The notes under the pieces were generated by a model, which made no database searches, was not told where the DNA came from, and saw only the letters and a list, made by a program, of their open reading frames with translations. Below are positions 20,236-32,400 of a stretch of 64,000 nucleotides of DNA, piece by piece. Source of the stretch: Phytophthora colocasiae (lineage: Eukaryota; Oomycota; Peronosporomycetes; Peronosporales; Peronosporaceae); contig JAGKQI010000105.1 of NCBI GenBank assembly GCA_018806915.1, positions 62,001 through 126,000 of the forward strand. Direction: 5' to 3'. Both the position numbers and the translations under genes were made by a program. The first letter of the stretch is position 1. Every line of letters starts with the position of its first letter.

Positions 20236-22726
20236 GCTGCCGGCGTCTGATCTCTGCTTTAGTAGGGTGCTCCGTCGTCGCGGCACCGCTAGGTGGTTTC
20301 TGTGGCTGCTGTTGTGTGGCGCTCTGTGGCACCGGAACGTGGCGAAGGGGGGAGGAGACCGCTCTTCCGACTCGCCGTCGCAGACTCCAATTCAATAGTG
20401 ATCGCGCAAGGGTTGAGGCAGCTCAAAATTCAAGCAAATGGAATCCAAGGAAAATGCATTTCAGCCAACCAGCGCTCGGCAGCGCAGAGCATAGTGGAGC
20501 CAAGTACATACATGTCGCCGCAAGCACGACCTGCGAGTTGCGCGGTTAGGGCTACCATGCGTAATCTTCGCAGAAGCCCGAACAGACGCGTGCGTCAGAA
20601 ACGGGGCGATCAATACAGTTGAATCAATACAGGATGGTCTGCAATACAAGTTGACTTGGCGGCGCCGTGACCGTCGCCATGGCTGTCGCCGCGCTCTCTA
20701 AGGATATCTGGTGCTGTTGTTAGCAGTGCTAAGGAGGCTCCCTGCTCAAGCAGTCGCGCTTTCTACTGGAGATCTCCGAACTCATACGTTGTTGCCGTTT
20801 TGCGATCCGCTACAGTACTGACCAGCCCAGCTGCGTCGGTGGCACCAGTGTCGTCGGCGACAGGTGGGGCTGGTCTTCCGTAGAGGGCCGCTGGTCTAAC
20901 AAACCGGTATTCGCACGATCTCCAGCCAGCCGTTCCCAGCAGCAGATCCAGTCGACAATCGCCCACAATTTTGCTGCTGCCAGCAAAGCGATGCAAGTGC
21001 GGATTTGTTCTCGGCAGCAGCAAGTTGCTGGCAGCAATGCTTGCTTCTGCTGGCATCGCTTCAAAAATCACAACGCGGGGCCACCTGGCTCCTGCTTGAC
21101 CGAATGCTGTCACCGCACCCTACACGGTCCGACCTGGCTTGGGACGTTGTACCAGCTGGCGCGAAATGGTTGTTATTTAAGTACTTTCATCCATCAAAGT
21201 GCATCGCACTTGAGCTAAACCCACTTAGATAAGATAGATTACATTTTGCATTCACATTTTGCCCAGTGTCGCTGCCTTGCAGTATCAAGGCCAATCTGCA
21301 CAGAACTCGGCCACCAACAGCGCTCTGCACAAATTGCGAGGATGTCTCGGTCGCAGCGCTGTTCGTCTGCGTGAGCAGATTACGCCTTTGCCTAGGGCCC
21401 TTTGGATCCGCCGTGAGTTTAAGTCCTATAGGTCCGGTAAGATGACTGCACATGTAAATGGCTCAGCTGCATCGCACAGCTTAGATTTGCCCCAAGACCA
21501 CTTCAACCACTTCAACCGAATAAATGTACATTGAGATACAACTATATGACATTTTGTAAGGTGACAGGTGGCCGGAAGTTGGGACGGATGTGCTTTTCAG
21601 TTTGTTGTATGTGAGGTATGCTTCAAACCGCAAAACTGCGGTTGTTAACACAAGTCCTGGGCTCTGTCGTACATTAGGCAGATCATACTCAAACAGCAAC
21701 CCGATACCATAAAAATTGACTGAGTAGCGGCCAAAAGTAGGGGTGGCCGGATTAATTTGTCGCGGAGTGTACGTGTGCTGGGCGTTGTAGTTTGCGTTGA
21801 CGGCGATTTTCCGACGTTTGCTTGCCTATCCACGGCTACAGTGTCAAGACTGCCGCCGAGACTGCGGTAACTAATGAAGCTGGAATCCAGCGCCGCGTGC
21901 CACACCGCCCACTGCGCTGATATGTACGGGGGAACTCAGGCCAGGGTGCCTGATCCCTTGGATCAATGAGAACGCTCTGGTGTCAGTTTCACATATGGTA
22001 CATGTATTAACCCAGTGGAATGAATGAGCGGTACAATTTCAGCAACGGCTTCATCTAACCAGGAAGCGTTACAGTCAGTGAAGTGGCTTGAACCAACGTT
22101 CTATTCAGTAACGGTAAGGTAGGCTTAGTCTTCTAACGTGCCAGGACACTTGTCCTTCACTTCTTGTCGCTCTTTGCCGTTGTTTTGACTTGCTCGTGAC
22201 ACTTGCGGAACTTTTCCCATTCCTGACATCATGCAACAATTGAACACCAAGACATCAGCCGCAGCCTCCAATTGCGTTGCCTCTGTTGTCACCGATATAC
22301 CTCTGTACAGGCCGAGACGCGCCCGTTGTTAAGCTTCATGCAGGCTGGCAATCACGCATGCGTCAGTTAAAGAAACGGCGACACTCAATCCGCAACAAAA
22401 TACCCACCGTCCACGCGTAGATAGCTCTCCTCACAGCCTGTGTTCTCCACAGCGCTCTGGTGATGCGCGTCGTCGCCCGGCTTGCAGGTCAAGCACTCTT
22501 TGTTCGGCATGGCCTTTGCTGGTCAAAAATGTCGTGTGCGGTTGTCCGTAATGGACTCCGTTATCATTGGATATTTTCACCCAATTGTAAGTCAGGATCA
22601 TAATCATTTTCGTCCAATCCAGCACCTCGCGATGGTGCGATTTTTTCCGCAGCGACGGTAAGAGGCAGTCGCCGAGTTTTTTCGCCTTCACAACCTTCTT
22701 GGACGGTACTGAAGCTCGAGGCAGCT
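20236..22726. other. Gene-free stretch
   Basis: About 2.5 kb with only short overlapping open frames on both strands and no domain that I recognise. It probably contains old repeats, but I cannot classify them. The last 100 bases should contain the promoter and 5' leader of the PX-RING gene. Confidence 0.4.
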
Positions 22727-23791
22727 ATGGCGCAGATGCACGACGACGTCGAGTGGCTGGACAGCGAATTGGAGGACAGTCCGCGCTCCAATGACGACAT
22801 CAGCAGCATGTTTAGCAGCAGCCCCAACGCCAAGGCCGGCTTACGCTGGCCGGAAGATAACCAGCAGCAGCACCAGATGCAACGCCCTGCCGCCGTGTCG
22901 TACGCCGGTTCGGAGGATGTGGAGGACGTGGAGGGTGACATGACCTCGTTCTACGGCCAGCAGTTCGCACCACAGCCCGAAGCGACCAACTATCGTCTCC
23001 CGGCCAAGTCTGTGGGCCAGCAACGCTTCCAGGACATGCCCATCGGACTCGTGGCCGACCATGGCGTGGCCTCTAAGCGTATTCTCATCCGACGCATCCA
23101 CCAAGAGTCTATGACACAGTTGACGATGCGCTGCCAGGCTGTACTGGTGCGCGGAGCATCAGGTAATTACTACGTCTACCACCTCGAGATCACGAGCGAC
23201 TACTACAAGCAGAAGTGGGTCGTGTGCAAACGCTACTCCGAGTTCTACCGCCTACGTAAGCGGCTTCTTGCACGACTTGCGACGCACAAGAAACAACGAG
23301 GCTGCTCCGTGTGTGGGGCAGTGCGTGAACAGCTCAAGGACGTTGGATTTCCTCGTCGCATCGTCATGTTCAAAGATCCTTCGGCACTCGTGGGCAGACG
23401 AACCGCTGGACTCGAGGAGTTCATCATCGCATTGTGTGAATATCTCGCTGCAGAGCAGGAAGTGGAAGTGTGCAGTGAGATCGCGTCCACGCGCTTCCTG
23501 GTCAAAGAGTTCCTTCAGTTCCCGTTGGAACACGAACAGCAGCATGTCCGCTCAATCCGCCAGCTTAAGTACGTCGATCCACGCGACGTGCATGTGGATT
23601 CCGATTCATGCCCTATTTGCCTGTGTGAATGGGCTGAGTTGGATGGCAACCAGCTTGTGTTATCGCCGTGCGGACACTTTTTCCACGAACACTGCATCAA
23701 CGAATGGTACCGCACCCGCTTCGACTGCCCCATTTGCCGTACGATTTCAGGTGAAGAAGAGAACAACAACAACAGCGTGTACTACTCGTGA
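22727..23791 (+). CDS. PX domain-RING-H2 protein, putative E3 ubiquitin ligase
   Basis: Single exon, 354 aa, ATG 22727. Residues 1-100 are acidic/Gln-rich and probably disordered. A phox-homology domain spans about 125-265: it includes the YYVYHLEIT strand, the phosphoinositide-site KRYSEFYRLRKRL motif, and a LVGRRTAGLEEFI segment. A Cys-x2-Cys inserted in the loop (GCSVCG) is unusual. Residues about 295-340 form a RING-H2 finger: CPIC, then CGHFFHEHC, then CPIC, with all eight ligands present. PX domains bind membrane phosphoinositides and RING-H2 fingers recruit E2 enzymes, so I infer an endosome-associated E3 ligase. No transmembrane segment is present. Confidence 0.85.
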   Translation: MAQMHDDVEWLDSELEDSPRSNDDISSMFSSSPNAKAGLRWPEDNQQQHQMQRPAAVSYAGSEDVEDVEGDMTSFYGQQFAPQPEATNYRLPAKSVGQQRFQDMPIGLVADHGVASKRILIRRIHQESMTQLTMRCQAVLVRGASGNYYVYHLEITSDYYKQKWVVCKRYSEFYRLRKRLLARLATHKKQRGCSVCGAVREQLKDVGFPRRIVMFKDPSALVGRRTAGLEEFIIALCEYLAAEQEVEVCSEIASTRFLVKEFLQFPLEHEQQHVRSIRQLKYVDPRDVHVDSDSCPICLCEWAELDGNQLVLSPCGHFFHEHCINEWYRTRFDCPICRTISGEEENNNNSVYYS

Positions 23792-23938
23792 AGTATCCAG
23801 GCAGATGGCAGTGTACGTGTACTCCAGAAGTGAGGAGTGGGGTGGCGTGGTGCCGCGACGAAATATATACTTTTGCTTGAAGGCGTGTTGTGCTGAGGTT
23901 TTGGTTACGATTCTCTAACAAGGTTCTAACCTGTCTAG

Positions 23939-26900
23939 TTACTGCTGTGGCGAGTTAAAGCGTTGCACATCGAATCCTTTGTTGGTGAACTCGTGAAGAT
24001 CGTCCCCGTCCTTGCCGATGATGACGGTGCGCTTCCCAGGCGCGTCCTCACTGAAGTACTTGTGAGCAACGTCCACAAGATCTTGGCGCTTCAATGAGAG
24101 GTACTGTTCACGACGGCGTTGACGCATGTCGTTTGTGATGCCGCGCAGGAAGCTCATTCGGCCCTTCATGGACGGGGTCTTCGGAGCATCAACACTGGCA
24201 AAGACAGACAGCAGTGCTTCCTGCACGTCACGGTCCGAGAAGTCACCATTGGTGGCCCATCGACGGGCTCCTGAATAGACTTCAAGCGTCTTGAATGTGT
24301 TGGGGTCGTAGTGAGAGCTCATTGAAAAGGAGCCCTCGTTTTGGGAGACGCCAGATCCGTACGCTCCGCCCTGCTCACGCACTTGCTGGTGCAGGTAGCA
24401 CGACGACATAATCTGTGCCAGCACAGTAAGCGAAACGTGATCTTCGTGTGCAAATGCCACCGACGGCTGAGTCTCCACAACAAAGTTCACGGATACGGGG
24501 AAGGCGAAGTAGTTCTTGGACGCCACGGTTGGCAGCTCCAGTTCTTCATCTGCCAGCGCGAGCGTTGCAACATCTGGAACTGAAGAGGAGCCAGCAAGCG
24601 GCCGAAGAAGTTTGGATGTGAGGGACTCCTCCACCTGAGACCGTAGCTTGTCCTCTGTCACGACGGAGAGACGAAGATTGTCAGGGGAGAACACAACACG
24701 CGCAATATCTTGCAGCACACGAGCAATTTGACGCAGTTCTTCGTCAGAGCACTGAGCCCACTTCTGTAGCTGCTCAATCTGCGTAAGACCGCTATACAAC
24801 TCGTCGTACACCCCTGCAGGCGTGAGGCCAATACGTGAGCGTGTTCCAGCGAGAGCAGCACCCGACGAGGAAATGCTGCTGCTGGCAGTTGAAGCGCTAC
24901 TCTGCAAAATGAGGCGTAGCTGGCGCAGGTTCTCTTCACTCAGAAATTGCGTATCGGTCAGTAACTCGTGTAACAGACTCAGCGTTTCGTCAACCTTGTG
25001 CGGCAGGCACATTGTGCCCAGCAAAAGGGATTGCTTGCTTGCTTCACCGTGAACATTCGTGAGCGATGGCGCAGTCATAGCTGAGCAAGACACACCTCCA
25101 CTGCGATTGGCAATGACCGTGGGCAGTTCGTCGTAAGCGTAGCGTGACGTTCCCAGGGACCCAAACACCGTTGTAAACACGTTCATGTAGCGGTGGTAGG
25201 CTTGCGGAAGAGCTCCCAAGTCAAAGAGAAGGCGCAAGTACGAAATTTCGTTCGTGGATGGCACGCGTACGAACTCCGCGGGCGTCGACCCAAGCAGTTG
25301 CTTATCGATGTGGTCGAAATTGCCTTCCTCAACTCGTGATATGTCGTCCAGAGTCAATGTAGGCAAGCATTCCACAGGCTGTTCTTTTTGCTGATGACGT
25401 TCAAGCTTCTCAGTAGTTCGCGCAATGCGATCGAGATCGCTGTTGGACTGCTCAATGAGTTTTGCAGCCAAATTTTCGTGCTCATGGCGTTCCTGCTCAC
25501 GAACAAAGTTCTCCGAAGGAAGCATAAGCACCTGCACCTCACGTAAATCGTCGCGCATAAGGTAATCGCGCACGTAGCCTTCGAGAAATTTGGGGTCGCG
25601 AGCCATTTCTTCATTCAAGCGCTCAAGCAGGGGATTCAGCTGCAGGTTCTGGATGAGGTCACCGTCATGGGCCCAAACAGAGCTAATACCATGCATGAGC
25701 TGCAAACCAAAGTTCCCCGTCACGTGTTTGAGACTCAGTTCTAACTGGTGCAGGAGTCCAGCCACTCGTTCCTTATCGAACCCGTCAACAACCACCTTCT
25801 CCAGAGCTTCAGACACCGCCTTGCGAATGGCAGGCACGTCTTCCTCTCCTCCTTGGATACCTTCAACGCCCACTCCAAATGTAGGATAATACGTGGATGT
25901 GTCAAAGCCTGTGCCCACAGAGAAGTCCTGTGCGAGATTGGAGTCAATCAACGCCTTAAACAGCGGAGAGGCCGGACCATTCGTCAGTAGATAGCCCACG
26001 ATGCGCAACACAAAAGTCGGAAAGGGGTCCGTCGACTTCACATCCACGAACTTGCTCATGCAATATTTGGTGTTGGGGTCGGCGGCCTCGCCACTCATGT
26101 TGCTGCTAGGCCCCTTGATAACAATCAGTTCGGGGCTGTCTGAGCTTGTCTTGTGCATGCTGAATCCATCCGTATTTACGCGAGTAGCCGCTGAATCCTC
26201 GCGGAAGTCAAAGTTGCTGAGTATCTCCTGGTCTAGATACGCCAAGTGGTCCGTGAGCGGCAGGTCGCCGTAGGAGTAGAAGCAGCAGTTTGACGGGTGG
26301 TAGTTCTTGGCATGGAAAGCTCGTAGAGCCTCGTACGTAAGTGATGGGATATCCTTAGGGTCACCACCGCTCACGTGTTCGTAGATGGTGCCGCGCATGA
26401 GCTCTTGCTGTAGTTTTGTTCCGAAGAGGTTATTGCTATCTGAAAGCACGCCCTTCATCTCGTTTAGTACGACGCCCTTATAGATGAGTTCCCCTTCTCC
26501 ATCCTTTTCCTCATTGATCTCAAGACGGTGGCCTTCTTGCAGGAAGTCTAGTTTGTTTAAATTGGGGAAAAAAGCTGCGTCCAAATACACACTCATGAGG
26601 TTCCGCCAGTCCTTAGCGTTGGTCGTCGAGAACGGGTACATCGTGTGGTCAGCTCCCGTGAGCGCATTCATATACGTGTTAAGACTGCGCTTGATCATGT
26701 TAAAGAACGGGTCACGCACTGGGAAGCGCTTGGAGCCACACAGCGTTGTGTGTTCCAGAATATGTGCCACACCTGTCGAGTCACTGGGTGGCGTGCGGAA
26801 CATAATGGCGAACACATTGTTGGGGTCCTTGGCGTCTAGATGCAGATATTTAGCCTTAGTGGGGCCGTGACGTAACTCCAGTGCATCTACACCGTATTCC

Positions 26901-27073
26901 GGTACAGTTGCTACTCTCTCCAGTGTAAAGTTGTGGTACGTCTCCCCCACCTTCAGAGACTTGCAGCCGTCGCCGCGCTGTAGCGATGGCACGGAAGAGA
27001 GGGAGCGGATGCCAGCATGGCGGAGATGTTGAGCAGGCAAACGCCCAGGTGTTGCGAGCACGTGACGCAGCAT
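23939..27073 (-). CDS. Mitochondrial presequence protease, M16C metallopeptidase
   Basis: Single-exon gene of 1044 aa, close to the usual length of PreP/PITRM1/Cym1. It degrades cleaved targeting peptides in the mitochondrial matrix. The N-terminus (MLRHVLATPG, then HLRHAGIRSL) is Arg/Ser/Leu-rich without acidic residues, as in a mitochondrial presequence. The inverted zinc motif HxxEH is at His104-Glu107-His108 within GVAHILEHTTLCGS, and the third ligand is likely Glu205 in VVLNEMKGV. The C-terminal half contains the second, inactive M16 repeat, with REQGGAYGSG near residue 910. ATG 27073 is in good context. Start and stop are clear and no frame breaks occur. Confidence 0.93.
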   Translation of the reverse strand: MLRHVLATPGRLPAQHLRHAGIRSLSSVPSLQRGDGCKSLKVGETYHNFTLERVATVPEYGVDALELRHGPTKAKYLHLDAKDPNNVFAIMFRTPPSDSTGVAHILEHTTLCGSKRFPVRDPFFNMIKRSLNTYMNALTGADHTMYPFSTTNAKDWRNLMSVYLDAAFFPNLNKLDFLQEGHRLEINEEKDGEGELIYKGVVLNEMKGVLSDSNNLFGTKLQQELMRGTIYEHVSGGDPKDIPSLTYEALRAFHAKNYHPSNCCFYSYGDLPLTDHLAYLDQEILSNFDFREDSAATRVNTDGFSMHKTSSDSPELIVIKGPSSNMSGEAADPNTKYCMSKFVDVKSTDPFPTFVLRIVGYLLTNGPASPLFKALIDSNLAQDFSVGTGFDTSTYYPTFGVGVEGIQGGEEDVPAIRKAVSEALEKVVVDGFDKERVAGLLHQLELSLKHVTGNFGLQLMHGISSVWAHDGDLIQNLQLNPLLERLNEEMARDPKFLEGYVRDYLMRDDLREVQVLMLPSENFVREQERHEHENLAAKLIEQSNSDLDRIARTTEKLERHQQKEQPVECLPTLTLDDISRVEEGNFDHIDKQLLGSTPAEFVRVPSTNEISYLRLLFDLGALPQAYHRYMNVFTTVFGSLGTSRYAYDELPTVIANRSGGVSCSAMTAPSLTNVHGEASKQSLLLGTMCLPHKVDETLSLLHELLTDTQFLSEENLRQLRLILQSSASTASSSISSSGAALAGTRSRIGLTPAGVYDELYSGLTQIEQLQKWAQCSDEELRQIARVLQDIARVVFSPDNLRLSVVTEDKLRSQVEESLTSKLLRPLAGSSSVPDVATLALADEELELPTVASKNYFAFPVSVNFVVETQPSVAFAHEDHVSLTVLAQIMSSCYLHQQVREQGGAYGSGVSQNEGSFSMSSHYDPNTFKTLEVYSGARRWATNGDFSDRDVQEALLSVFASVDAPKTPSMKGRMSFLRGITNDMRQRRREQYLSLKRQDLVDVAHKYFSEDAPGKRTVIIGKDGDDLHEFTNKGFDVQRFNSPQQ

Positions 27074-27095
27074 GAAACTCTTTGCTTGTCACTCT

Positions 27096-27105
27096 GGGAA
27101 GTGAT
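27096..27105 (-). promoter_or_regulatory. Candidate initiator for the M16C protease gene
   Basis: On the minus strand ATCACTTCCC matches the oomycete initiator pattern (TCANTYY) and lies 23-32 nt before the ATG at 27073. Confidence 0.35.
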
Positions 27106-28047
27106 GGATGAACTAGAGACGTACTTACACGAACTGGTACAGTGTACCTATTATTAATGCAAGATCATCTATTGTGCAGCACGAAGACGGCTCGTCGAAT
27201 CGACTCCTCTACAGTCTGCTAGAGCCTTTGTATGCGTGCAGCTCCAATGGATTTACATGAAATTTTGTTCGTACATGAGCGCGAATAATACTCCGTCGCT
27301 GACTGATGCTGGCTCAGCAGCTCAGGGTACGCCGACAGCCAGGGCACAAGTTCCTCCTGCAGCAACGAAGCGACCTCTCACCTGACACTGTTAGTGACAT
27401 CCGACGGAAAGGAAATCCGTGCCAGATAACACTGCAGTCGCGTACCGCCAGTGGCAATTCTGCTTGCACAATTACATGCAGTAGTGTAGTCGTCCACTAC
27501 AAGCCCCGCTGATGAAGTGGTCGTGGGGGGGCAAGCTCTGCATGAGCTACGGGAATCGAGCATGAAATTTTGCAGTGCGTAGCAAATTCAGTTCCACGCG
27601 TTGGATATCTGCACTATGCACAGTTGTGTAGGCATGCCGTTTTTTCGTGAATCCACGCCAGGTACAGCCGTTGCTGGTGCTGATTCCATCTCGGTGTTCT
27701 TAGGATCCAAATGGTGAAGTGGTCACGCCTGTTGTCAGCTACATCATGTATAATAGTACATGCTGCGCGATAATTTTGCGGCGGTGGTTCTCGGTCACTC
27801 GATGTGATACATGTACATTCCGTATTCGCTGCATAGAGTTGCTGTGTCCCGGCGCAGCACTCAATCGCTTGCATCCCCGGATGTGTACGTTGCCACCACC
27901 GCGTACACCTGGTGAATTGAAGCCGTGACAGCGCGACTCTCGTAAAATTCTCCCATGGATGGGGTCTGCAGTGATTGGGCTGTGGAGAGGCAACGCCGCG
28001 TTGGCAACACGATACTTTACACATCGAAATAAGCGAAGGACAGCGCA
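27106..28047. other. Divergent intergenic region
   Basis: Nearly 1 kb between two divergently transcribed genes, the M16C protease and a mucin-like protein. It should hold both promoters. I see no further gene, and its open frames are short with no recognisable domains. Confidence 0.5.
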
Positions 28048-29223
28048 ATGCGGAGACTTGTGCTTTTGCTGGCGGCGGTTATCCCACTGGCGAAACCTTC
28101 GAGCGCCTTAGAAGTTAGCGTTTGTGGCGATGCCACGTACGAGCTGCCTGAAGACCGAGGAGTGATCTGTGCCTCGGCGGATCCCGTGCCGCCCGGCACG
28201 GCCTGCCCACTGAAGGGAGACAAAGCGAGCACAGACTGTTTCGATAACCTGCCATCGTATGACGGTGGAGCCTGTGTAGCGCCTGAAGACGCCGTGTGCG
28301 CACTGGTGAGCGGCAAAACGTGGGGTTGTGTGCTTCCTTCGATAGGATGTGGCGGCGAAACACTCACAACAGCAGCCCCCGCCACTAAACAGTGTGAAAC
28401 CTGGGACTACGACCCAGGGGAAGACTCGGCCAGGAGCATCGACACGCTTTTCAATGGGAATGAGGATTACGATGAGAGCTGGTTCGTTGAGGTGACCAAA
28501 GTGACAGTATTGTTTGAGTGTGGAACCGACAAGCCCACGGCGGCACCAACAGCCGAGCCAACAGGAGAGCCAACATCAGATCCAACGCCAGCGCCGACTT
28601 CTGAGTCTACAGAGACCTCAGGCCCCGATTCAACACCAGCACCGACAGATACAGAAGACGCACCAATCCCAGAACCGACGCAAGAATCAACTTCTTCAGA
28701 CACTACAGATACACCAACTCAGGACGGATCTGCGTCAATGTCTGAAGCCACACAGCCACCTACAGATTCTGCAGGATCATCTTCGGGTAGTGCAGGATCA
28801 ACTGCAACACCAGCTCCAACGACAGACGCTTCAGAGTCAGCATCGTCGGAAAGCGACAATGGTCCGACGTTGGAAACATCTTCGGCAGAACCGCCGTCAC
28901 CCGGTAGTACCGATGAAGCGGATCCCGAGCCAACACCAGCGCCAACTTCAGATACTACCGACAGTTCGACATCCGATACAGATGAGTCTGCAGCAAAGTC
29001 AACGCCATCTCCGACGACAACCGCGTCAAAATCTGATGAAACGCCAGAAGTCACTCCCGCAGCAACCAAGTCCGACGAAGCTGCAGACGAAGATGTGACA
29101 ACGAAATCGACAAATTTCGGGGACATGATGCTCCTGTCGGAACCGTCCGATTCCATCGTGGGAACACTGAAGCCTGCAACTATCAGTGATGAACCAAAAG
29201 TATACGACAAACCCTCAAGGTGA
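28048..29223 (+). CDS. Secreted mucin-like protein with Cys-rich N-terminal module
   Basis: Single exon, 391 aa. A signal peptide ([20 protein letters not shown]) precedes a module of about 125 residues with ten cysteines, including [24 protein letters not shown] and [12 protein letters not shown], then a [11 protein letters not shown] and DESWF segment. The rest is Thr/Pro/Ser/Glu-rich (mucin-like), probably heavily O-glycosylated. There is no membrane segment or GPI-like tail, so it is likely released. The same module occurs in the protein at 56771-59002. The Thr/Pro/acidic tail resembles CAR and mucin-like proteins known from Phytophthora germinating cysts and cell walls; surface adhesion or protection is inferred. 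Confidence 0.8.
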   Translation: MRRLVLLLAAVIPLAKPSSALEVSVCGDATYELPEDRGVICASADPVPPGTACPLKGDKASTDCFDNLPSYDGGACVAPEDAVCALVSGKTWGCVLPSIGCGGETLTTAAPATKQCETWDYDPGEDSARSIDTLFNGNEDYDESWFVEVTKVTVLFECGTDKPTAAPTAEPTGEPTSDPTPAPTSESTETSGPDSTPAPTDTEDAPIPEPTQESTSSDTTDTPTQDGSASMSEATQPPTDSAGSSSGSAGSTATPAPTTDASESASSESDNGPTLETSSAEPPSPGSTDEADPEPTPAPTSDTTDSSTSDTDESAAKSTPSPTTTASKSDETPEVTPAATKSDEAADEDVTTKSTNFGDMMLLSEPSDSIVGTLKPATISDEPKVYDKPSR

Positions 29224-29459
29224 TAAGCCGAGAGAACTTATCCCTCGACAATTTCTATCCAGTATGGATATACTAATAGCTGGCAAGAATACTTGACAAG
29301 TAGAAGTTTTAAATGACTGGATCATTAAATATTAGCCGCTCATGATCACAATGTGGTTGCAGTTGACCAGTATGCACGTGTGGTCCACTCGGGTATCTTG
29401 CACGAAAAGGCGTCCTTGATTGACAAGTTGTCGCGATCTTCTTGCAGTCTCGGATCAAC
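29224..29459. other. Short intergenic spacer
   Basis: 236 bp separates the mucin-like gene from the EGF/S74 gene on the same strand. It is AT-rich. A TTG-initiated extension of the downstream frame exists from 29442 but ATG 29460 fits the signal peptide. Confidence 0.5.
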
Positions 29460-32400
29460 ATGACGCCCTTATCGTCGCGATGTTCTTTGTCCCGAACTGC
29501 TGTGCTGCTTGTATTATGCATCGCTCTACTGTCGACTGGAGACCCTTTTGTACGGGCAGTAGAATTGAAGGGGACACATTGTCCAGGACAAGGCAGTCAG
29601 TGCTCTCAACATGGCGTATGCGCGATCAACCGACAAGGAGAACACGTGTGCAATTGCCAGTGGGGATACAATTCCGCAGACTGCTCCCGAAGTGCGTTGG
29701 CTTGTCAAGTTACCATTCAACTGATGTTGCTACAAAATGAATAACGTCTTCTGAATTGCTACAGAAATGTGCCCGTACGGTATCAATCCGACAGCGTCCC
29801 AGCAAGAAGACAAGAAGATTCGACTGCAGATTAAAACGACTGGAGGAGCTTCCATCACGGGCGGAGCATTGACGATAACATTTCAGGCGCACACGGTCGA
29901 ATTTGAATTGCCTCTGGAGCAAGTGACGGATGATCTTTGCACGAACATTTTTCGGCGTTTTCAGAATCTTGGGGACCTGGTAAGTGCTTATTAGGTCTGC
30001 AGAGAGATGCATTGTCTTTGACTGACAAGCGTTTATTATCACCAGACCTGTGAGCGTGTATCCTTTGATCCATATTCGTCTTCGTTTGACGTGACATTGC
30101 GCTCGTTTCCTACATTTCCGATCATGAATAACCTGCATTATCATAATGGCAACCCGCCAGTGTCAGAGTTCTGGTGTGACACAGCAAACGTCCGACTCTC
30201 CTCACCGTCGGGATCAGTACTCTGTATGTTCGAGAGCATCACTGAGGCTAATGTGAAACTCTATGAAGAATGCAGTGGACAAGGTGAGTGTAGCACTGAA
30301 ACGGGAATCTGCCATTGTCACGAAGGGTACTACGGTGATCACTGCGGCAGTAATAAGGACGATGAAGACGTATTGGTCGCACCAGCACTGGGGCCGTTTT
30401 TCAAAGGAAATGTGTTGCATCTATCGGCGACAAGAGATTTATCCTCTGATTTCCATCTTGTGCGCGCAAATGTTGGCGGACAAGCTTTATTCACCATGAA
30501 TGGCCGTGGAGATACGATCTGGCACCACGGCTCACTGCAATTGCGAGAAGGTGGTTTGTACATGAGCAGTGGGGCCTTACAACTTCAGAAGGACGGTACT
30601 TTTGAGATGAAAGACGGACGGGCACGGTTACAAGACACACCGCTACACTTGCAGCTGCAATCAGCTACTGATTCCTCCATGAACAGCGCCGCTTTACTCA
30701 ACATCGAAAGACTCACTGGGGCCTCTACGTCCGAGTTATCAGCATTTCCAGATTATCTTCGCATCTCGCAGCCCAAAAGCCCCATATTACGAGTTAGTGG
30801 CTCTGGTCAAACTGTCATACACAGTGGTGGTCTTGAGATTTTAAAAGGTGGTCTACGTCTCGAGCGTGGTGGAATTCAAGTGCTTTCGGATGGAATTAAA
30901 GTCATGAATGGAGGACTTGAAGTGCAAAGCGGTAACCTAGCTGTGCGTTCTGGTGCCCTAAGCATGAAGAATGGCCAAACAACGCTTTCCGCTCCAGCCG
31001 GTCCTGTGCTGTTAGTTCAGCGGGACAACAACGAAGGAGAGTCACCTTCTAGCCCGCTAATTGAAGTCAGAGGAAGCAGAAACAGCGACAATAAGGTATT
31101 TGAGGTACTTGATTCGGGATCGACAGTGGTGCACGGAGGTGGTGTGCATGTGCTCGCTGGTGGTGTGACTATCGCATCCGGAGGCCAAACCATCACGTCC
31201 GGTGGTTTACGTGTGGAGTCTGGCGGGATTCAAATTGAGTCTGGTAGTCTAACAACGCGAGATGGTTTCGCTATTGAAGATGGAGGATTGAGTGTCAAAA
31301 CTGATGAAGTGAATGGAAAAGCACTTCGGGTGGCGTCGACCAACGCCAATTTCGCTGGAGCTCTGCTGGGTTTTGATCTCTCTCAACAGCATCGTAAAAC
31401 GCCTCCTTTCCGTATCCTGGAAGCTGTCAAGGATTCGGAGAGTGTGTTTTCTGTAGACTCACTTGGGCATTTAGAAACTCTCGGAGACATCACTACGACA
31501 AACGGTGGACGGATCATTTCGAGTGGAACTCTCGTTTCTCAGGCACAAGCGGTTTTCTCGAATGTGCAGCTTCGTGCGTCCAGTAACATTGACATCCCAA
31601 GTACAAACAGCTACGTTCAGATCACCAGCGATGGAGTTGATTCTTCCAATACGGCGAGGATCGATCGTGATCAGGCACATACCGGTCAACTGCTTGTCAT
31701 TCAGAACGACGACGAGCAGCCACTTAGTGGTGAACTCAATGTGGCGGGCGGTGCTGCAGCCATTTTCGTGTTTGACGGCAGAGTGTGGCGTCCATTGACT
31801 GCTGCTGCTTTTGACACCTCGACCCTCACAGGTGTGAAGACTTTTGAGGCTGCAAACGACCTCAACTTAGGTGAAGTCACGCTGTCAGTGCAGTCTGTTC
31901 AGGTGGCTGGGCAACGCACTGGTTTCGTGGCTGTATACGGCAAAGGTGGCGTTCTCGAACAGCACGATAGTCTACGCTTCGACGCTGCCTCAGGTTCACT
32001 CACCGCTGAAAAGATCGAGGTGCATCGTATGCGAGGATCTATCGACATGAGTGAGAGTGAACTCCGTAACGTCGATATCGTAGGCGGCCACATCAGCAAC
32101 GTCAATATGACAGCTATCGAAATGGTCGAAGTGCAGGGTGAGCTCTTTGTCGAGGACGAAGCCTTTTTCGGAGCAAGCGTGACTGTGGACGGACAGATAA
32201 TGGGCTCAGGGGCTTACGTCGACGCGTCGGACGAGCGCTTTAAGCTCGAAGTCCGTCAAATCACGAACGCCTCGGAGGTTGTTTCCAGACTGAGAGGAGT
32301 GGAGTATGCATACGACTCGGTATCGTTCCCTAATAAATTCCCTAGTGATGGTCGACGAGAGTTGGGATTCATCGCGCAGGAGGTGGAGCAAGTAGCTCCT

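Noticed and set aside
28514..29210. Alternate-frame ORFs over the first mucin gene
   Set aside because: They are shadows of the Thr/Pro-rich codons and lack start context or domains.
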